64,000 nucleotides of DNA from Spirochaetae bacterium HGW-Spirochaetae-3 (GTDB lineage: Bacteria > Spirochaetota > Spirochaetia > Treponematales > UBA12059). Shown here in pieces: positions 54,958 to 62,896 of this stretch. The stretch covers positions 62,001 to 126,000 of the forward strand of contig PGXV01000005.1 of assembly GCA_002839315.1 (NCBI GenBank), in the 5' to 3' direction. The stretch's first letter is position 1, and each line of letters begins with the position of its first letter. The position numbers and the translations under genes were made by a program. The notes under the pieces are model-generated. The model saw only the letters and a list, made by a program, of their open reading frames with translations, did not search any database and was not told where the DNA came from.

Positions 54958-56001
54958 ATGCATGAAGAAAAGCACCGGGGACCGGGATTGACGGACATCG
55001 CGGCCGATGCCGGCGTATCCATAGCGACGGTCTCGCGCGTAATCAACGCCAGCGCCTACGTCAAGCCCGATGTCGCGCTGCGCGTCAGAACCTCGATAAC
55101 CCGACTGGGCTACGTCAGGTTGCGCTCGGCGCGGAACGCTGGAGGCGACCGGTCGCCTCTTGTCGGCCTGATGCTGCCCGATATCGAGAATCCGTACTTC
55201 GCGTCGCTTATCAAGGGCGTCCAGTCGGTCGCGACGACGATGGGGTTGGACATCGCGTTGGCGGAACCGGGAGCGGAACCGTCGTTCGCGGCGGAAAGCC
55301 TGGCTCGCCTCATCGACCGTCGCGTCGCGGCCATCCTCGTCGTAGCGCCGAAAGGCTTCGAATCCGCCTGCGGGAGGATCGATTCCGACGCGTCGAGGGC
55401 CGGCATTCCCGTCGTTTATATGGATAGGCGGGTCAAGCCTGATGGTATCAACTTCGTCGGTTCCGAGAATTATATGGGAGCCTGCAACGCCGCGGCTTAC
55501 CTGTGCAGCCTCGGACACAGGGATATACTCTACCTCGCCGGGTCCCGCGGCCTGAGTACCGAGACCGAGCGCCGCTCCGGCTTCCTCGACGGCTTGGCCG
55601 CCGCCGGGATCCGGGATTCGGCCGCGCTCGATGGCCTCTTCGAGTTGTGCGATTTCTCCCTTGACGAGGCGTACGCCGCGGTGCGGCGCAGGATAGCGAC
55701 CGGGCTCGATTTCTCTGCCGTCTTCGCCGCGGACGACTATATGGCGTACGGAGCGCTCACTGCGCTGCGAGAAGCGGGGCTAAGAGTTCCCGAGGACGTA
55801 TCGCTCGTCGGTTTCGACGACCTGCCGTTCTCGTCGATGTTCGGCCTTACGACCGTCCGGCAACAAGCCTACGAGATCGGCGTCGCGGCTATCACGATGG
55901 CGCTGGACATCGCCGCCGGCAGGCGCAAGGGGCCGCAGAGCGTTATCCTCTCCACGAGTCTCGTCATACGCGGGTCGTGCTCTATACGAGCGCCCGCATG
56001 A
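54958..56001 (+). CDS. LacI-family transcriptional regulator
   Basis: A repressor of about 347 residues. It has an N-terminal helix-turn-helix (LTDIAADAGVSIATVSRVINAS), a hinge near residue 55, and a Peripla_BP-type effector domain (VGLMLPDIENPYFASLIKGV, SLGHRDILYLAG, VFAADDYMAYGALTALREAG, VSLVGFDDLPFSSMFGLTTV). I use ATG 54958. The upstream in-frame ATG 54943 lies across a TATACT box (54946-54951). If that box is the -10, the message would begin at or near 54958 and be nearly leaderless. The effector is likely a nucleoside or ribose-derived signal. Confidence 0.9.
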   Translation: MHEEKHRGPGLTDIAADAGVSIATVSRVINASAYVKPDVALRVRTSITRLGYVRLRSARNAGGDRSPLVGLMLPDIENPYFASLIKGVQSVATTMGLDIALAEPGAEPSFAAESLARLIDRRVAAILVVAPKGFESACGRIDSDASRAGIPVVYMDRRVKPDGINFVGSENYMGACNAAAYLCSLGHRDILYLAGSRGLSTETERRSGFLDGLAAAGIRDSAALDGLFELCDFSLDEAYAAVRRRIATGLDFSAVFAADDYMAYGALTALREAGLRVPEDVSLVGFDDLPFSSMFGLTTVRQQAYEIGVAAITMALDIAAGRRKGPQSVILSTSLVIRGSCSIRAPA

Positions 56002-56083
56002 CTGGCTGATCGAGCGGAACAGCTCGCCTTTTCGGATAAAAGCGTTACAATACCTCTAGCACAACCAATGGAGGTATCGTCGT

Positions 56084-56908
56084 ATGGGTATTCGGAATCG
56101 TATCGTCGCCGTTGTCTTCGCCGTAGCGGCGCCGGCCCTGCTCGCTTCATGCTTCTCCGTACCGGGCGTCGGCGGCTTCAATCCCCTCGGGGACCTGAAG
56201 GCGTCGGCGGAGGCGAGGGCTTCCGCCGAGGTCTCTTCGGCTGTCGGCGTAACGGGCATGACGCGTAAGATGATGTTCAACGTCATGTACGCCCAGATAT
56301 TCTTCATAGGCGGCTTCGGCGCCGACTACTACGACCTTGAAGAGACGCAGGGGACCGTCTGGCGCATGCAGAGCACGAACGAGGACGGTAGCTTCAGCTC
56401 GGTCGAGGCGGAGCGCGCCTTCCTCAAGGCGATGCCGAACGGCGATCGCTGGTGGTACCTCTCCTGGCGTGCGGACGGCGAGGACTGGGAATTCGAGGCC
56501 CTGATGGACAAGGCCCAGATGGCCAGGAAGATCCGTTACTATAACGCCGACGTGAAGCGCGTCGAGGAGGCCAAGTTCGAGGAAGCGGCCAAGGCCGAGC
56601 CTGATTCCGAGACCGCTCCCCCCGAGGAAGCCCAGTCCGCCGCCCTCGATCCCGACGACCTCCCCAAGTACGTCAAGGCGAAGGAGACTATCAAGGTCGG
56701 TGGCGCGACCTACCGCGCCGAGCGTATCGAATGGACCTTCTACGACGAGGAAGAGAAGACCACCTATCGCTACACCTGGTGGGTCGATCCCGCCGCCCCC
56801 GGCGGGCTCGTGAAATTCGAGTGGACCAAGAGCGGCTCCAAGGAATCCGTGAAGGGCGAGCTCGTCTCGGTGAAGAAGGGGTATACGACCAAGTTCAAGT
56901 CTTACTAA
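56084..56908 (+). CDS. Putative lipoprotein of unknown function
   Basis: A 274-residue protein with a lipoprotein signal ending LLASC. The mature part begins with an alanine-rich stretch, then MMFNVMYAQIFFIGGFGADYYDLEETQGTVW. It is rich in Trp, Tyr, Glu and Lys and has an acidic linker near residue 170-185. The C-terminal half (GGATYRAERIEWTFYDEEEKTTYRYTWWVD) looks like beta strands. No family is recognised. The ribosome site GGAGG precedes ATG 56084. It stands alone before a tandem repeat. Confidence 0.8.
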   Translation: MGIRNRIVAVVFAVAAPALLASCFSVPGVGGFNPLGDLKASAEARASAEVSSAVGVTGMTRKMMFNVMYAQIFFIGGFGADYYDLEETQGTVWRMQSTNEDGSFSSVEAERAFLKAMPNGDRWWYLSWRADGEDWEFEALMDKAQMARKIRYYNADVKRVEEAKFEEAAKAEPDSETAPPEEAQSAALDPDDLPKYVKAKETIKVGGATYRAERIEWTFYDEEEKTTYRYTWWVDPAAPGGLVKFEWTKSGSKESVKGELVSVKKGYTTKFKSY

Positions 56909-56910
56909 CC

Positions 56911-57241
56911 GGGTTTGGATATCGCACCGGGAGCTGCGTCGCTCGGGCGCGGCGCATGCTCACGTACAGTAGTACGCTCCGCGAGCGCCGCTGGTCGCTC
57001 CTTGCTCGCAGCGCGATCTCCGGCACCTGGCTTTACGGGTTTGGATATCGCGCCGGGCGCCGTGTCGCTCGGGCGCGGCGCATGCTCGCGTACCGTAGTA
57101 CGCTCCGCGTGCGCCGCTGGTCGCTCCTCGTCTCGTCCGCGATCTCCGGCGCCCGGCTTTACGGGGGTGGATATCGCGCCGGGAGCCGCGTCGCTCGGGC
57201 GCGGCGCATACTCGCGTACAAGTAGCACGCTCCGCGTGCGA
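56911..57241. repeat. 126-bp tandem repeat, two full copies and a partial third
   Basis: Units start at 56911, 57037 and 57163. The third stops near 57241. The exact 126-bp spacing holds across GGATATCGC and GCTCGGGCGCGGCGCAT. Each unit is itself an imperfect inverted repeat (GCCGGGCGCCG at the outer ends, GGCGCAT...GCGTAC against GTACGC...GTGCGCC inside). It would form a large hairpin. Open frames cross it on both strands, but they look like repeat artefacts and I do not call genes there. The following 57242-57308 shows nothing recognisable. Confidence 0.8.
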
Positions 57242-57308
57242 AGGACGTATGCATCGGCTATACGAAATAGGGCGGGTCGGCGAATAATGATTGCATAATG
57301 CGGATCGA

Positions 57309-57337
57309 TTGTCCGGGCGGCGGCGCTTGCCTATACT
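57309..57337 (+). promoter_or_regulatory. Promoter of the carbamate kinase gene
   Basis: TTGTCC, a 17-bp spacer and TATACT, with about 93 bp to the start codon at 57431. Confidence 0.5.
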
Positions 57338-57430
57338 CGGAATTCTCTCGCCCCGGAACTGTGGCGCTTCGCGAAAGTCGCGGTCGCATCCGGTGGGCCC
57401 GTGGCGGAGCGCTTAAAAGGAAGGTCCAGC

Positions 57431-58372
57431 ATGAGCAAGAAGACTATCGTCGTCGCCCTCGGCGGCAACGCCCTCATCGAAGAAGGCACGGAAGGTACCA
57501 TCGAACAGCAGTTCGAGAATACCCGCAAGAGCATGGCCGCCATCGTCGGCCTCGTGAAGGAAGGCCATCGCGTCGTCCTGACCCACGGCAACGGCCCCCA
57601 GGCCGGCGTTCACTTGATACGCAACGAAGCCGGCGCCTCGCAGGTAGCTCCCAGCTCCCTCAACGTGATCGTGGCCGACACCCAGGGCTCTATAGGCTAC
57701 ATGATCCAGCAGTCGCTGATGAACGCCCTGCTCAAGGCCGGCGTCAAGACGGAAGTCGTGACTGTGGTTACCCAGGTCGTCGTCGACAAGAACGACCCGT
57801 CCATGCTCAACCCCACCAAGTACGTCGGCCCCTTCTTCAAGGCCGAGCACCTGGAGGCCTGCAAGGCCAAGGGATGGATCATGAAGGAAGACCCGGGCCG
57901 CGGTTATCGTCGAGTCGTAGCGTCCCCGATTCCCGTGGACGTCGTAGAGAAGACCGTTATCCGCGAGCTACTCGACTCAGGCAGGGTCGTTATAGCGGTC
58001 GGCGGCGGCGGCGTACCCGTGTGCAGGGCGGCCGACGGCATGCTCGAAGGCGTCGACGCGGTGATCGACAAGGATCGGGCTAGCGCCTTGCTCGCGGGCC
58101 TCATCCAGGCGGACGAGCTCCTCATCCTGACCGGCGTCGACAAGGTCGCCGTCAACTACAAGAAACCCGATCAGCGCGTCCTCGACAGGATGACCGTCGC
58201 CGAGGCCGAGGCGTTCATGGCCGAGGGGCAGTTCCCGAAGGGCTCTATGGGCCCGAAGATAGAAGCCGCCATCGATTTCGTGAAGCGCGGCGGCAAGACC
58301 GTCGTTATCACCAGCCTGGCGAAGGCCCAGGAAGCCGTCGACGGCACCGCCGGTACCCGCCTCGTAAAATAA
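57431..58372 (+). CDS. arcC: Carbamate kinase
   Basis: A 313-residue amino-acid-kinase-family enzyme that makes ATP from carbamoyl phosphate, usually the last step of arginine or agmatine fermentation or purine breakdown. Blocks: VVALGGNALI, LTHGNGPQAGVHLIRNE, PTKYVGPFF, WIMKEDPGRGYRRVVASPIP, VIAVGGGGVPV, AVIDKDRASALLAGLI and KGSMGPKIEAAIDFV. The start is ATG 57431 after AAAAGGAAGG. The ten-residue upstream extension of the frame lacks support. No arcA or arcB lies nearby. Confidence 0.94.
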   Translation: MSKKTIVVALGGNALIEEGTEGTIEQQFENTRKSMAAIVGLVKEGHRVVLTHGNGPQAGVHLIRNEAGASQVAPSSLNVIVADTQGSIGYMIQQSLMNALLKAGVKTEVVTVVTQVVVDKNDPSMLNPTKYVGPFFKAEHLEACKAKGWIMKEDPGRGYRRVVASPIPVDVVEKTVIRELLDSGRVVIAVGGGGVPVCRAADGMLEGVDAVIDKDRASALLAGLIQADELLILTGVDKVAVNYKKPDQRVLDRMTVAEAEAFMAEGQFPKGSMGPKIEAAIDFVKRGGKTVVITSLAKAQEAVDGTAGTRLVK

Positions 58373-58390
58373 CGTTACGCATCGGGATTG

Positions 58391-58500
58391 AAGAGGATAA
58401 GAGGCAAGAAGAGGCTATTGAAGAGGCGTAGGAAGGATTTTCCTATCGGTTCCCTTGCGATTCTCTTTCTTGTCTCCGCCTCTCTCGTTCTCCTCGCCAC
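58391..58500. repeat. Purine/pyrimidine-asymmetric repeat element
   Basis: 58391-58438 is almost all purine on the plus strand and 58440-58500 is almost all pyrimidine. The two halves fold imperfectly around the inner TAGGAA/TTCCTA hairpin (58429-58445). It shares the 13-mer AGAGGATAAGAGG with the element at 53620. It follows arcC and may serve as its transcription end. Confidence 0.5.
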
Positions 58501-58523
58501 GCGGCAGCTACGGTAGGGTAAAC

Positions 58524-58552
58524 TTGACGGTCTATATCTTCTATGGTACCTT
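58524..58552 (+). promoter_or_regulatory. Candidate promoter of yajC-secD-secF
   Basis: TTGACG, a 17-bp spacer and TACCTT, 36 bp before the yajC start. The -35 match is good and the -10 match is weak. Confidence 0.45.
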
Positions 58553-58588
58553 TGGCGACAATCCTTCCTATAAATTGAGGACATAGAC

Positions 58589-58957
58589 ATGAACAGTTTG
58601 TTTTCCGGCCTGAGCCTGTTCCAGGCCGCCAATTCTACCGGTTCGATGATATCGACCGTCGTGATGTTCGGCGCGGTATTCGCGATCTTCTACTTCCTTA
58701 TCATCCGCCCCCAGAACAAGAAGCAGAAGGAAGCCCAGAAGATGATCGCCGCCATCAAGAAGGGCGACCGTATCGTGACCATCGGTGGAATTCACGGCGT
58801 CGTCAATTCCGTCAAGGACAAGACCGTCATCATCAAGGTCGACGACTCCGCGAAGCTCGAATTCTCGAAGTCCGCCGTCGCGACCGTCGAGACCCGCGGC
58901 GACGATGCCGAGGCCCCCGCTCCGGCCGTCGAAGACAAGAAAGAAAACTCTAAGTAA
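58589..58957 (+). CDS. yajC: Preprotein translocase accessory subunit YajC
   Basis: A 122-residue protein with one transmembrane segment (about 17-37, TVVMFGAVFAIFYFLIIRPQ) followed by the family motif RPQNKKQKEAQKMIAAIKKGDRIVTIGGIHGVV. YajC associates with SecDF at the inner membrane. An acidic C-terminal tail follows. The ribosome site GAGGA is upstream. secD and secF follow in the usual order. Confidence 0.94.
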   Translation: MNSLFSGLSLFQAANSTGSMISTVVMFGAVFAIFYFLIIRPQNKKQKEAQKMIAAIKKGDRIVTIGGIHGVVNSVKDKTVIIKVDDSAKLEFSKSAVATVETRGDDAEAPAPAVEDKKENSK

Positions 58958-58962
58958 AGCTC

Positions 58963-58993
58963 CGCGCCTCCGTCCCGCCGGACCGGAGGCGCG
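58963..58993 (+). promoter_or_regulatory. Stem-loop between yajC and secD
   Basis: CGCGCCTCCG pairs perfectly with CGGAGGCGCG across an 11-nt loop, in the 72-bp gap. It is followed by ATTTCT, not a T-run, so it is more likely an attenuator or stabiliser than a full terminator. Confidence 0.55.
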
Positions 58994-59029
58994 ATTTCTA
59001 CCCTCTTTCGACACCACCGGAGTCAACGC

Positions 59030-60757
59030 ATGAACAAGACTAAAAGATTCATCATCGTGCTCGTAGTGTTGGCCGTCGCTTTCGCCTTCCTCCTCCCTTC
59101 GATACAGTGGTACGCCCTGACTCCGAAGGAGGACCAGGCGCTCGCCCTCGGTTCACGCGAGCAGATCCGCGAATTCGCATGGCGCATGGCGCGCACGGAT
59201 CTCGCCGAGATAGAGCGCCTCGTCGCGTCTTCGGACGCCGGCCCTCTTCCCGAACGCTTCGCCCCCGTCGTCAGCCGAGCCAAGAAGATATACAAGGCCG
59301 TCGGCATCACGGCTCCCGAGACCTGGAACGCCAAGGCGTTCCTCGCCGCGTTCGATAACCGGAACGACGCCCTGGCAGAGCTCGAGGACTACCACAGGGC
59401 GCGCGTCCTGTCGCTCAAGAAACTGCACGGTAGCGCGGTCCAGCTCGGCCTGGACCTGTCGGGCGGTATGTCCGTCGTCATACGAGCCGATCTCGAGGCC
59501 CTCGAGGCCAAGACCGGCAAGCCGCTGTCCCCCGCTGAGCGGGACGACGCCGTCGTCCGAGCCGTCGAGGTGCTTAATAACCGCATCGACAAGTTCGGTC
59601 TTACCGAGCCGGTCATCCGCCGCCAGGGCGAGGATCGTATATACGTCGAGATACCCGGCGCGGCCGACCCCGAGCGCATCAACGGCATCATCATGGGCCG
59701 CGGCAGGCTGGCCTTCCATATCGTCGACGAAGAGGCCACCGCTTCGCTGACCGCGTACCTCGAGACCAACCCGCTCGCGATCAACGACGATATGAAGCTC
59801 TCCGACCCGTCGCTCATCCCCGCCGATACCATCGTCAGGAAGTACTATACCAAGGACAAGTACGGACTCGACGAGTGGACCGGTAGCTATATGGTGATCA
59901 AGGCGGAAGCCGGCCTCGACGGCAACCATATCGAGAGCGCCACCGTATCCTCCGACCCCGTCACCGGTCAGCCGGAAGTGGTGTTCAGCCTCGACAAGGA
60001 GGGCGGCGAGCTCTTCTACGCCCTGACGAGCGCCAACGTCGACAAGACGATGGCCGTCGTCCTGGACGACCGCGTCCGTACCGGCGCCCGTATTTCCGGC
60101 CCCATCCAGGCCAACGTGAAGATCACCGGCTTCGCCGCCGACGAGGCCAATAACCTGGCGCTCATACTGCGCTCGGCGGCCCTGCCGGTAGAGCTGATCG
60201 TCGAATCGCAGCAGGCGATCGGCGCCTCGCTCGGCGAGGACTCCATCCTCGAGGGCCGGAACGCGATCCTTATCGGCCTTATCGCCGTGTTCGTGTTCAT
60301 GCTCGTGTACTACAAGGGCGCCGGAGTCAATGCCGCTATCGCCCAGGTGCTCAACCTGTACCTGATGTTCTCGATACTGTCCGCGTTCAACCTGACGCTC
60401 ACGTTGCCGTCTATAGCCGGTTTCGTGCTGACCATCGGTATGGCCGTCGACGCCAACGTGATCATCTTCGAGCGTATAAAGGAAGAGCTGCGTGAAGGCA
60501 AGGGCCGGAAAGCCGCTCTCGAGGCAGGCTTCAACAAGGCGTTCTGGGCCGTCATGGACGGTAATATAACGACTATCATCGCGGCGCTGTTCCTGTCGCA
60601 GCTCGGTACCGGCTCGATACAGGGCTTCGCGGTCAGCCTCGCGATCGGCAATATGTCGTCGCTCTTCACCGCGCTCTTCGTATCGAGGCTCTTGTTCGAC
60701 TTCAACACCGACGTGTTCAAGCATAAGGCGGTGTCGATCAGCTGGAGGGTCAAATGA
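59030..60757 (+). CDS. secD: Protein translocase subunit SecD
   Basis: A 575-residue membrane protein. It has a first membrane segment at about 5-25, a large periplasmic domain (LGLDLSGGMSVVIRADL, VLNNRIDKFGLTEPVIRRQGEDRIYVEIPGA, VVFSLDKEGGELFYALTSAN), then five membrane segments (RNAILIGLIAVFVFMLVYY, LTLPSIAGFVLTIGMAVDANVIIFERIKEEL). It uses the proton gradient to help Sec export. It overlaps secF by 4 bp. Confidence 0.96.
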   Translation: MNKTKRFIIVLVVLAVAFAFLLPSIQWYALTPKEDQALALGSREQIREFAWRMARTDLAEIERLVASSDAGPLPERFAPVVSRAKKIYKAVGITAPETWNAKAFLAAFDNRNDALAELEDYHRARVLSLKKLHGSAVQLGLDLSGGMSVVIRADLEALEAKTGKPLSPAERDDAVVRAVEVLNNRIDKFGLTEPVIRRQGEDRIYVEIPGAADPERINGIIMGRGRLAFHIVDEEATASLTAYLETNPLAINDDMKLSDPSLIPADTIVRKYYTKDKYGLDEWTGSYMVIKAEAGLDGNHIESATVSSDPVTGQPEVVFSLDKEGGELFYALTSANVDKTMAVVLDDRVRTGARISGPIQANVKITGFAADEANNLALILRSAALPVELIVESQQAIGASLGEDSILEGRNAILIGLIAVFVFMLVYYKGAGVNAAIAQVLNLYLMFSILSAFNLTLTLPSIAGFVLTIGMAVDANVIIFERIKEELREGKGRKAALEAGFNKAFWAVMDGNITTIIAALFLSQLGTGSIQGFAVSLAIGNMSSLFTALFVSRLLFDFNTDVFKHKAVSISWRVK

Positions 60758-61989
60758 AGCGCGTGATCAAGTTCCATAAGGCTTTCCTTCCGGCCGTCAT
60801 CGGTTCGGCCATACTGATAACGGTAGGGCTCGTCGGGCTTCTCACTATGGGCCTGAACCTGGGCGTCGACTTCCAGGCCGGTATCAACCAGTCCGTGCAG
60901 CTCGCCTTCCCGGCCGCCGACGTGTCATACGATGGCGCGGGCTCGCCCGTGCTATCGATCGGCGAGGATACCCTTTCTGTCGTATTCTCCGGCGCCGAGG
61001 TCGAGTCCAGGACCGCGTCCTGGGATCTGCGTACCGTCGGGACCGTCGCCGATCTCGCCTCCGCGATGAAGGCCGAGGGGCTGACGATGTCCATCCGCGA
61101 CGGCGCGGGCCTGTCCGCCGATCTGCTCGTCCCTACCTACCAGGGCGACTATACGCTGGGCAAGGGCTCGGTCCTCGTGCATCGCGGCCCGAAGTCGGAC
61201 GCCGAGATATACGGATCGATCGAGAGCATCCGCGAGGCCGTTTCCGGCATAGGCTCCGTCTCGGTACAGAGCGTCGGCGCCGAATCGTCGATGCAGTACA
61301 TGATCCGCATCAGCGACGACGGCATGGACAAGGCCTTTAGCGAGAAGATGCCCGCCCTGATACGATCCGCGCTCGAGTCGAAGTTCGGCACCGGTAAGGT
61401 CGTGACGATCAAGACCGATTACGTCGGCGCCCGCTTCTCCAAGGACTTGTCCGATAGCGCATGGAAACTGACCCTGTTCACCTCGCTCGCGATACTCGCG
61501 TACGCGACGATCCGGTTCAAGCTCCAGTACGGCCTCGGCGCCGTGCTCGCTATCCTCCATGACGGGCTCATCATGGTCGGTTTCATAGTCTGGACGAGGA
61601 TGGAATTCAACACCACGTCTATCGCCGCGATCCTGACGATACTCGGCTACTCGATCAACGATACGATAGTGATATTCGACCGCATACGAGAGGATCGAAA
61701 GCTCGATCCCGGCGCCAAGCTGTCGGCCGTCATCGACAAGTCCGTGACCGAGACGCTCGGACGTACTATTATCACGACGCTAACCACTATGCTCGCTGTA
61801 TTCTCGCTGTATATCTTCACGTCCGGTAGCATAAAGGATTTCGCCCTCGCGTTGCTCGTCGGCATGGTTTCCGGTACGTACTCAACCGTATTCATCGCTA
61901 CCGGATTCGTGCACCTCTGGGAGAACATCAAGAACAAGCGACAGCCCAAGCCCGCAACCGGTCAGATGGTTGCCAAGCCGGCGCACTAA
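60754..61989 (+). CDS. secF: Protein translocase subunit SecF
   Basis: A 411-residue partner of SecD with the N-terminal MGLNLGVDFQAGI motif, a periplasmic loop, and the C-terminal block of membrane helices holding ILGYSINDTIVIFDRIRED and TLGRTIITTLTTMLAV. The start ATG 60754 overlaps the secD stop. It is longer than E. coli SecF because of the periplasmic domain. A strong terminator follows. Confidence 0.96.
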   Translation: MKRVIKFHKAFLPAVIGSAILITVGLVGLLTMGLNLGVDFQAGINQSVQLAFPAADVSYDGAGSPVLSIGEDTLSVVFSGAEVESRTASWDLRTVGTVADLASAMKAEGLTMSIRDGAGLSADLLVPTYQGDYTLGKGSVLVHRGPKSDAEIYGSIESIREAVSGIGSVSVQSVGAESSMQYMIRISDDGMDKAFSEKMPALIRSALESKFGTGKVVTIKTDYVGARFSKDLSDSAWKLTLFTSLAILAYATIRFKLQYGLGAVLAILHDGLIMVGFIVWTRMEFNTTSIAAILTILGYSINDTIVIFDRIREDRKLDPGAKLSAVIDKSVTETLGRTIITTLTTMLAVFSLYIFTSGSIKDFALALLVGMVSGTYSTVFIATGFVHLWENIKNKRQPKPATGQMVAKPAH

Positions 61990-62007
61990 CGGTTTTTCCT
62001 TTACTCC

Positions 62008-62044
62008 ATAGCCGCGCCGTCAGCCTGGCTGGCGGCGCGGCTAT
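62008..62044 (+). terminator. Terminator after secF
   Basis: ATAGCCGCGCCG(T)CAG pairs with CTGGCGGCGCGGCTAT (one G-T pair) around a tight loop, followed by TATTATATAA. Confidence 0.75.
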
Positions 62045-62069
62045 TATATAAGTTACGTATCGGGAGCGC

Positions 62070-62098
62070 TTTACAAAGCAGCCTGCTTTGGGTATATT
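62070..62098 (+). promoter_or_regulatory. Promoter upstream of tRNA-Cys with a palindrome in the spacer
   Basis: TTTACA, a 17-bp spacer and TATATT. A 17-bp palindrome CAAAGCAG-C-CTGCTTTG (62074-62090) overlaps the end of the -35 box and fills the spacer. The tRNA begins 135 bp downstream, across a duplicated leader. Confidence 0.6.
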
Positions 62099-62119
62099 CT
62101 CCGAGCGCCATAATAGAAG

Positions 62120-62239
62120 CTAGACGGCGCACGGGATCTTTAGACATTCAATTAGTATTCTTGGCGCCGAAAACGCCGCGCATACGCGGCTAGGCGGCGC
62201 ACGGGATCTTTAGACATTCAATTAGTATTCTTGGCGCCG
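62120..62239 (+). repeat. Direct repeat of the tRNA-Cys leader (50-bp copies, 70-bp period)
   Basis: 62120-62169 and 62190-62239 are identical except for one base. Both contain GGGATCTTTAGACATTC and end in TTGGCGCCG. The second copy runs into the tRNA, and its last seven bases are the 5' acceptor strand. The first copy therefore ends in an orphan tRNA 5' stub. Confidence 0.85.
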
Positions 62240-62304
62240 TACCCAAGCGGTAAGGGAGAGGTCTGCAAAACCTTCATGCGGCGGTTCGATTCCGCCCGGC
62301 GCCT
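62233..62304 (+). tRNA. tRNA-Cys (GCA)
   Basis: It folds completely by eye. The acceptor GGCGCCG/CGGCGCC is perfect, the D stem is CCC/GGG, and the anticodon stem is GAGGT/ACCTT with loop CTGCAAA (anticodon GCA). The T stem is GGCGG/CCGCC with loop TTCGATT. The discriminator base is U, as expected for cysteine. CCA is not encoded. Confidence 0.96.
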
Positions 62305-62305
62305 T

Positions 62306-62343
62306 AAAAACAACAGCCACCCGTTAGGGTGGCTGTTGTTTTT
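62306..62343 (+). terminator. Terminator of tRNA-Cys
   Basis: AAAAACAACAGCCACCC pairs with GGGTGGCTGTTGTTTTT around the loop GTTA. It is a 17-bp perfect stem ending in T, directly after the tRNA. Confidence 0.95.
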
Positions 62344-62350
62344 ATAATAG

Positions 62351-62372
62351 GGCGCCGGGCGGAATCGAACCG
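62351..62372 (-). repeat. Inverted copy of the tRNA-Cys 3' end
   Basis: 22 bp exactly complementary to 62282-62303, the T arm and acceptor 3' strand. It lies 7 bp after the terminator, so the terminator is enclosed in a larger inverted repeat. It may be a remnant of a second tRNA copy or of a recombination event. Confidence 0.85.
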
Positions 62373-62626
62373 TAGCGAGCGCGCGCCAAGGGCGCGAAGA
62401 GGCGCCATGGAGGGCGCCGTAAGCGAGCGGAGGGCGGTCCCGCCCGGCGTGGATACGCTACGGGCGGATCGGTGCGCGGAGCCTATTGGGGCTCGTAGGT
62501 GACGACTACCTGCATCGGGCGCGCTTCAAGGCAAACGATTCCTCGTTCGGGACTCCTTATCAAGGCTGTCCCCTTTTGGTGTAGTATGGCTATACGACGC
62601 GAGATCGATGGATATGGAGGCGGCTT
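62373..62626. other. GC-rich intergenic stretch with short palindromes, no gene recognised
   Basis: 62371-62463 carries CCGTAGCG and its complement CGCTACGG at the two ends, with several GGCGCC sites between, so it can form a large stem. The rest leads to the DUF3820 gene with TATACG near 62592 as a possible -10. I see no coding potential. Confidence 0.5.
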
Positions 62627-62890
62627 ATGATACAGGACATCCCTCCGATGGGAACGCTACCCGATTCCGGCCTCGATCCCGCCTTTCTCGTGCGCCTCGC
62701 CAACGCCCGCATGCCGTTCGGCAAGTACGCGGGGCGCCTGCTCGTCGACTTGCCCGAGTCCTACGTCGTCTGGTTCTCCCATAAGGGGTATCCCAAGGGC
62801 GAGATAGGCGAGTTGCTCGAATCGCTCTACGCGATAAAGGAGAACGGCCTGGAAGCGCTACTACGGCCGCTCGTCGGGATGAGGGTTTGA
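62627..62890 (+). CDS. DUF3820 family protein
   Basis: An 87-residue protein with the DUF3820 pattern MPFGKYAGRLLVDLPESYVVWFSHKGYPKGEIGELL and a C-terminal IKENGLEALLRPL. The family is small, cytoplasmic and of unknown function. The ribosome site TGGAGG precedes ATG 62627. It converges with the NlpC-like gene (6-bp gap). Confidence 0.85.
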   Translation: MIQDIPPMGTLPDSGLDPAFLVRLANARMPFGKYAGRLLVDLPESYVVWFSHKGYPKGEIGELLESLYAIKENGLEALLRPLVGMRV

Positions 62891-62896
62891 GTCCCG

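Noticed and set aside
56905-57298. Repetitive open frames on both strands over the tandem repeat
   Set aside because: The unit is 126 bp, a multiple of three, so frames stay open by construction. No ribosome sites or plausible protein features.
62128-62239. CRISPR-like array at the tRNA leader repeats
   Set aside because: Only two copies, with a 20-bp spacer and no cas genes. The repeat ends in tRNA sequence.
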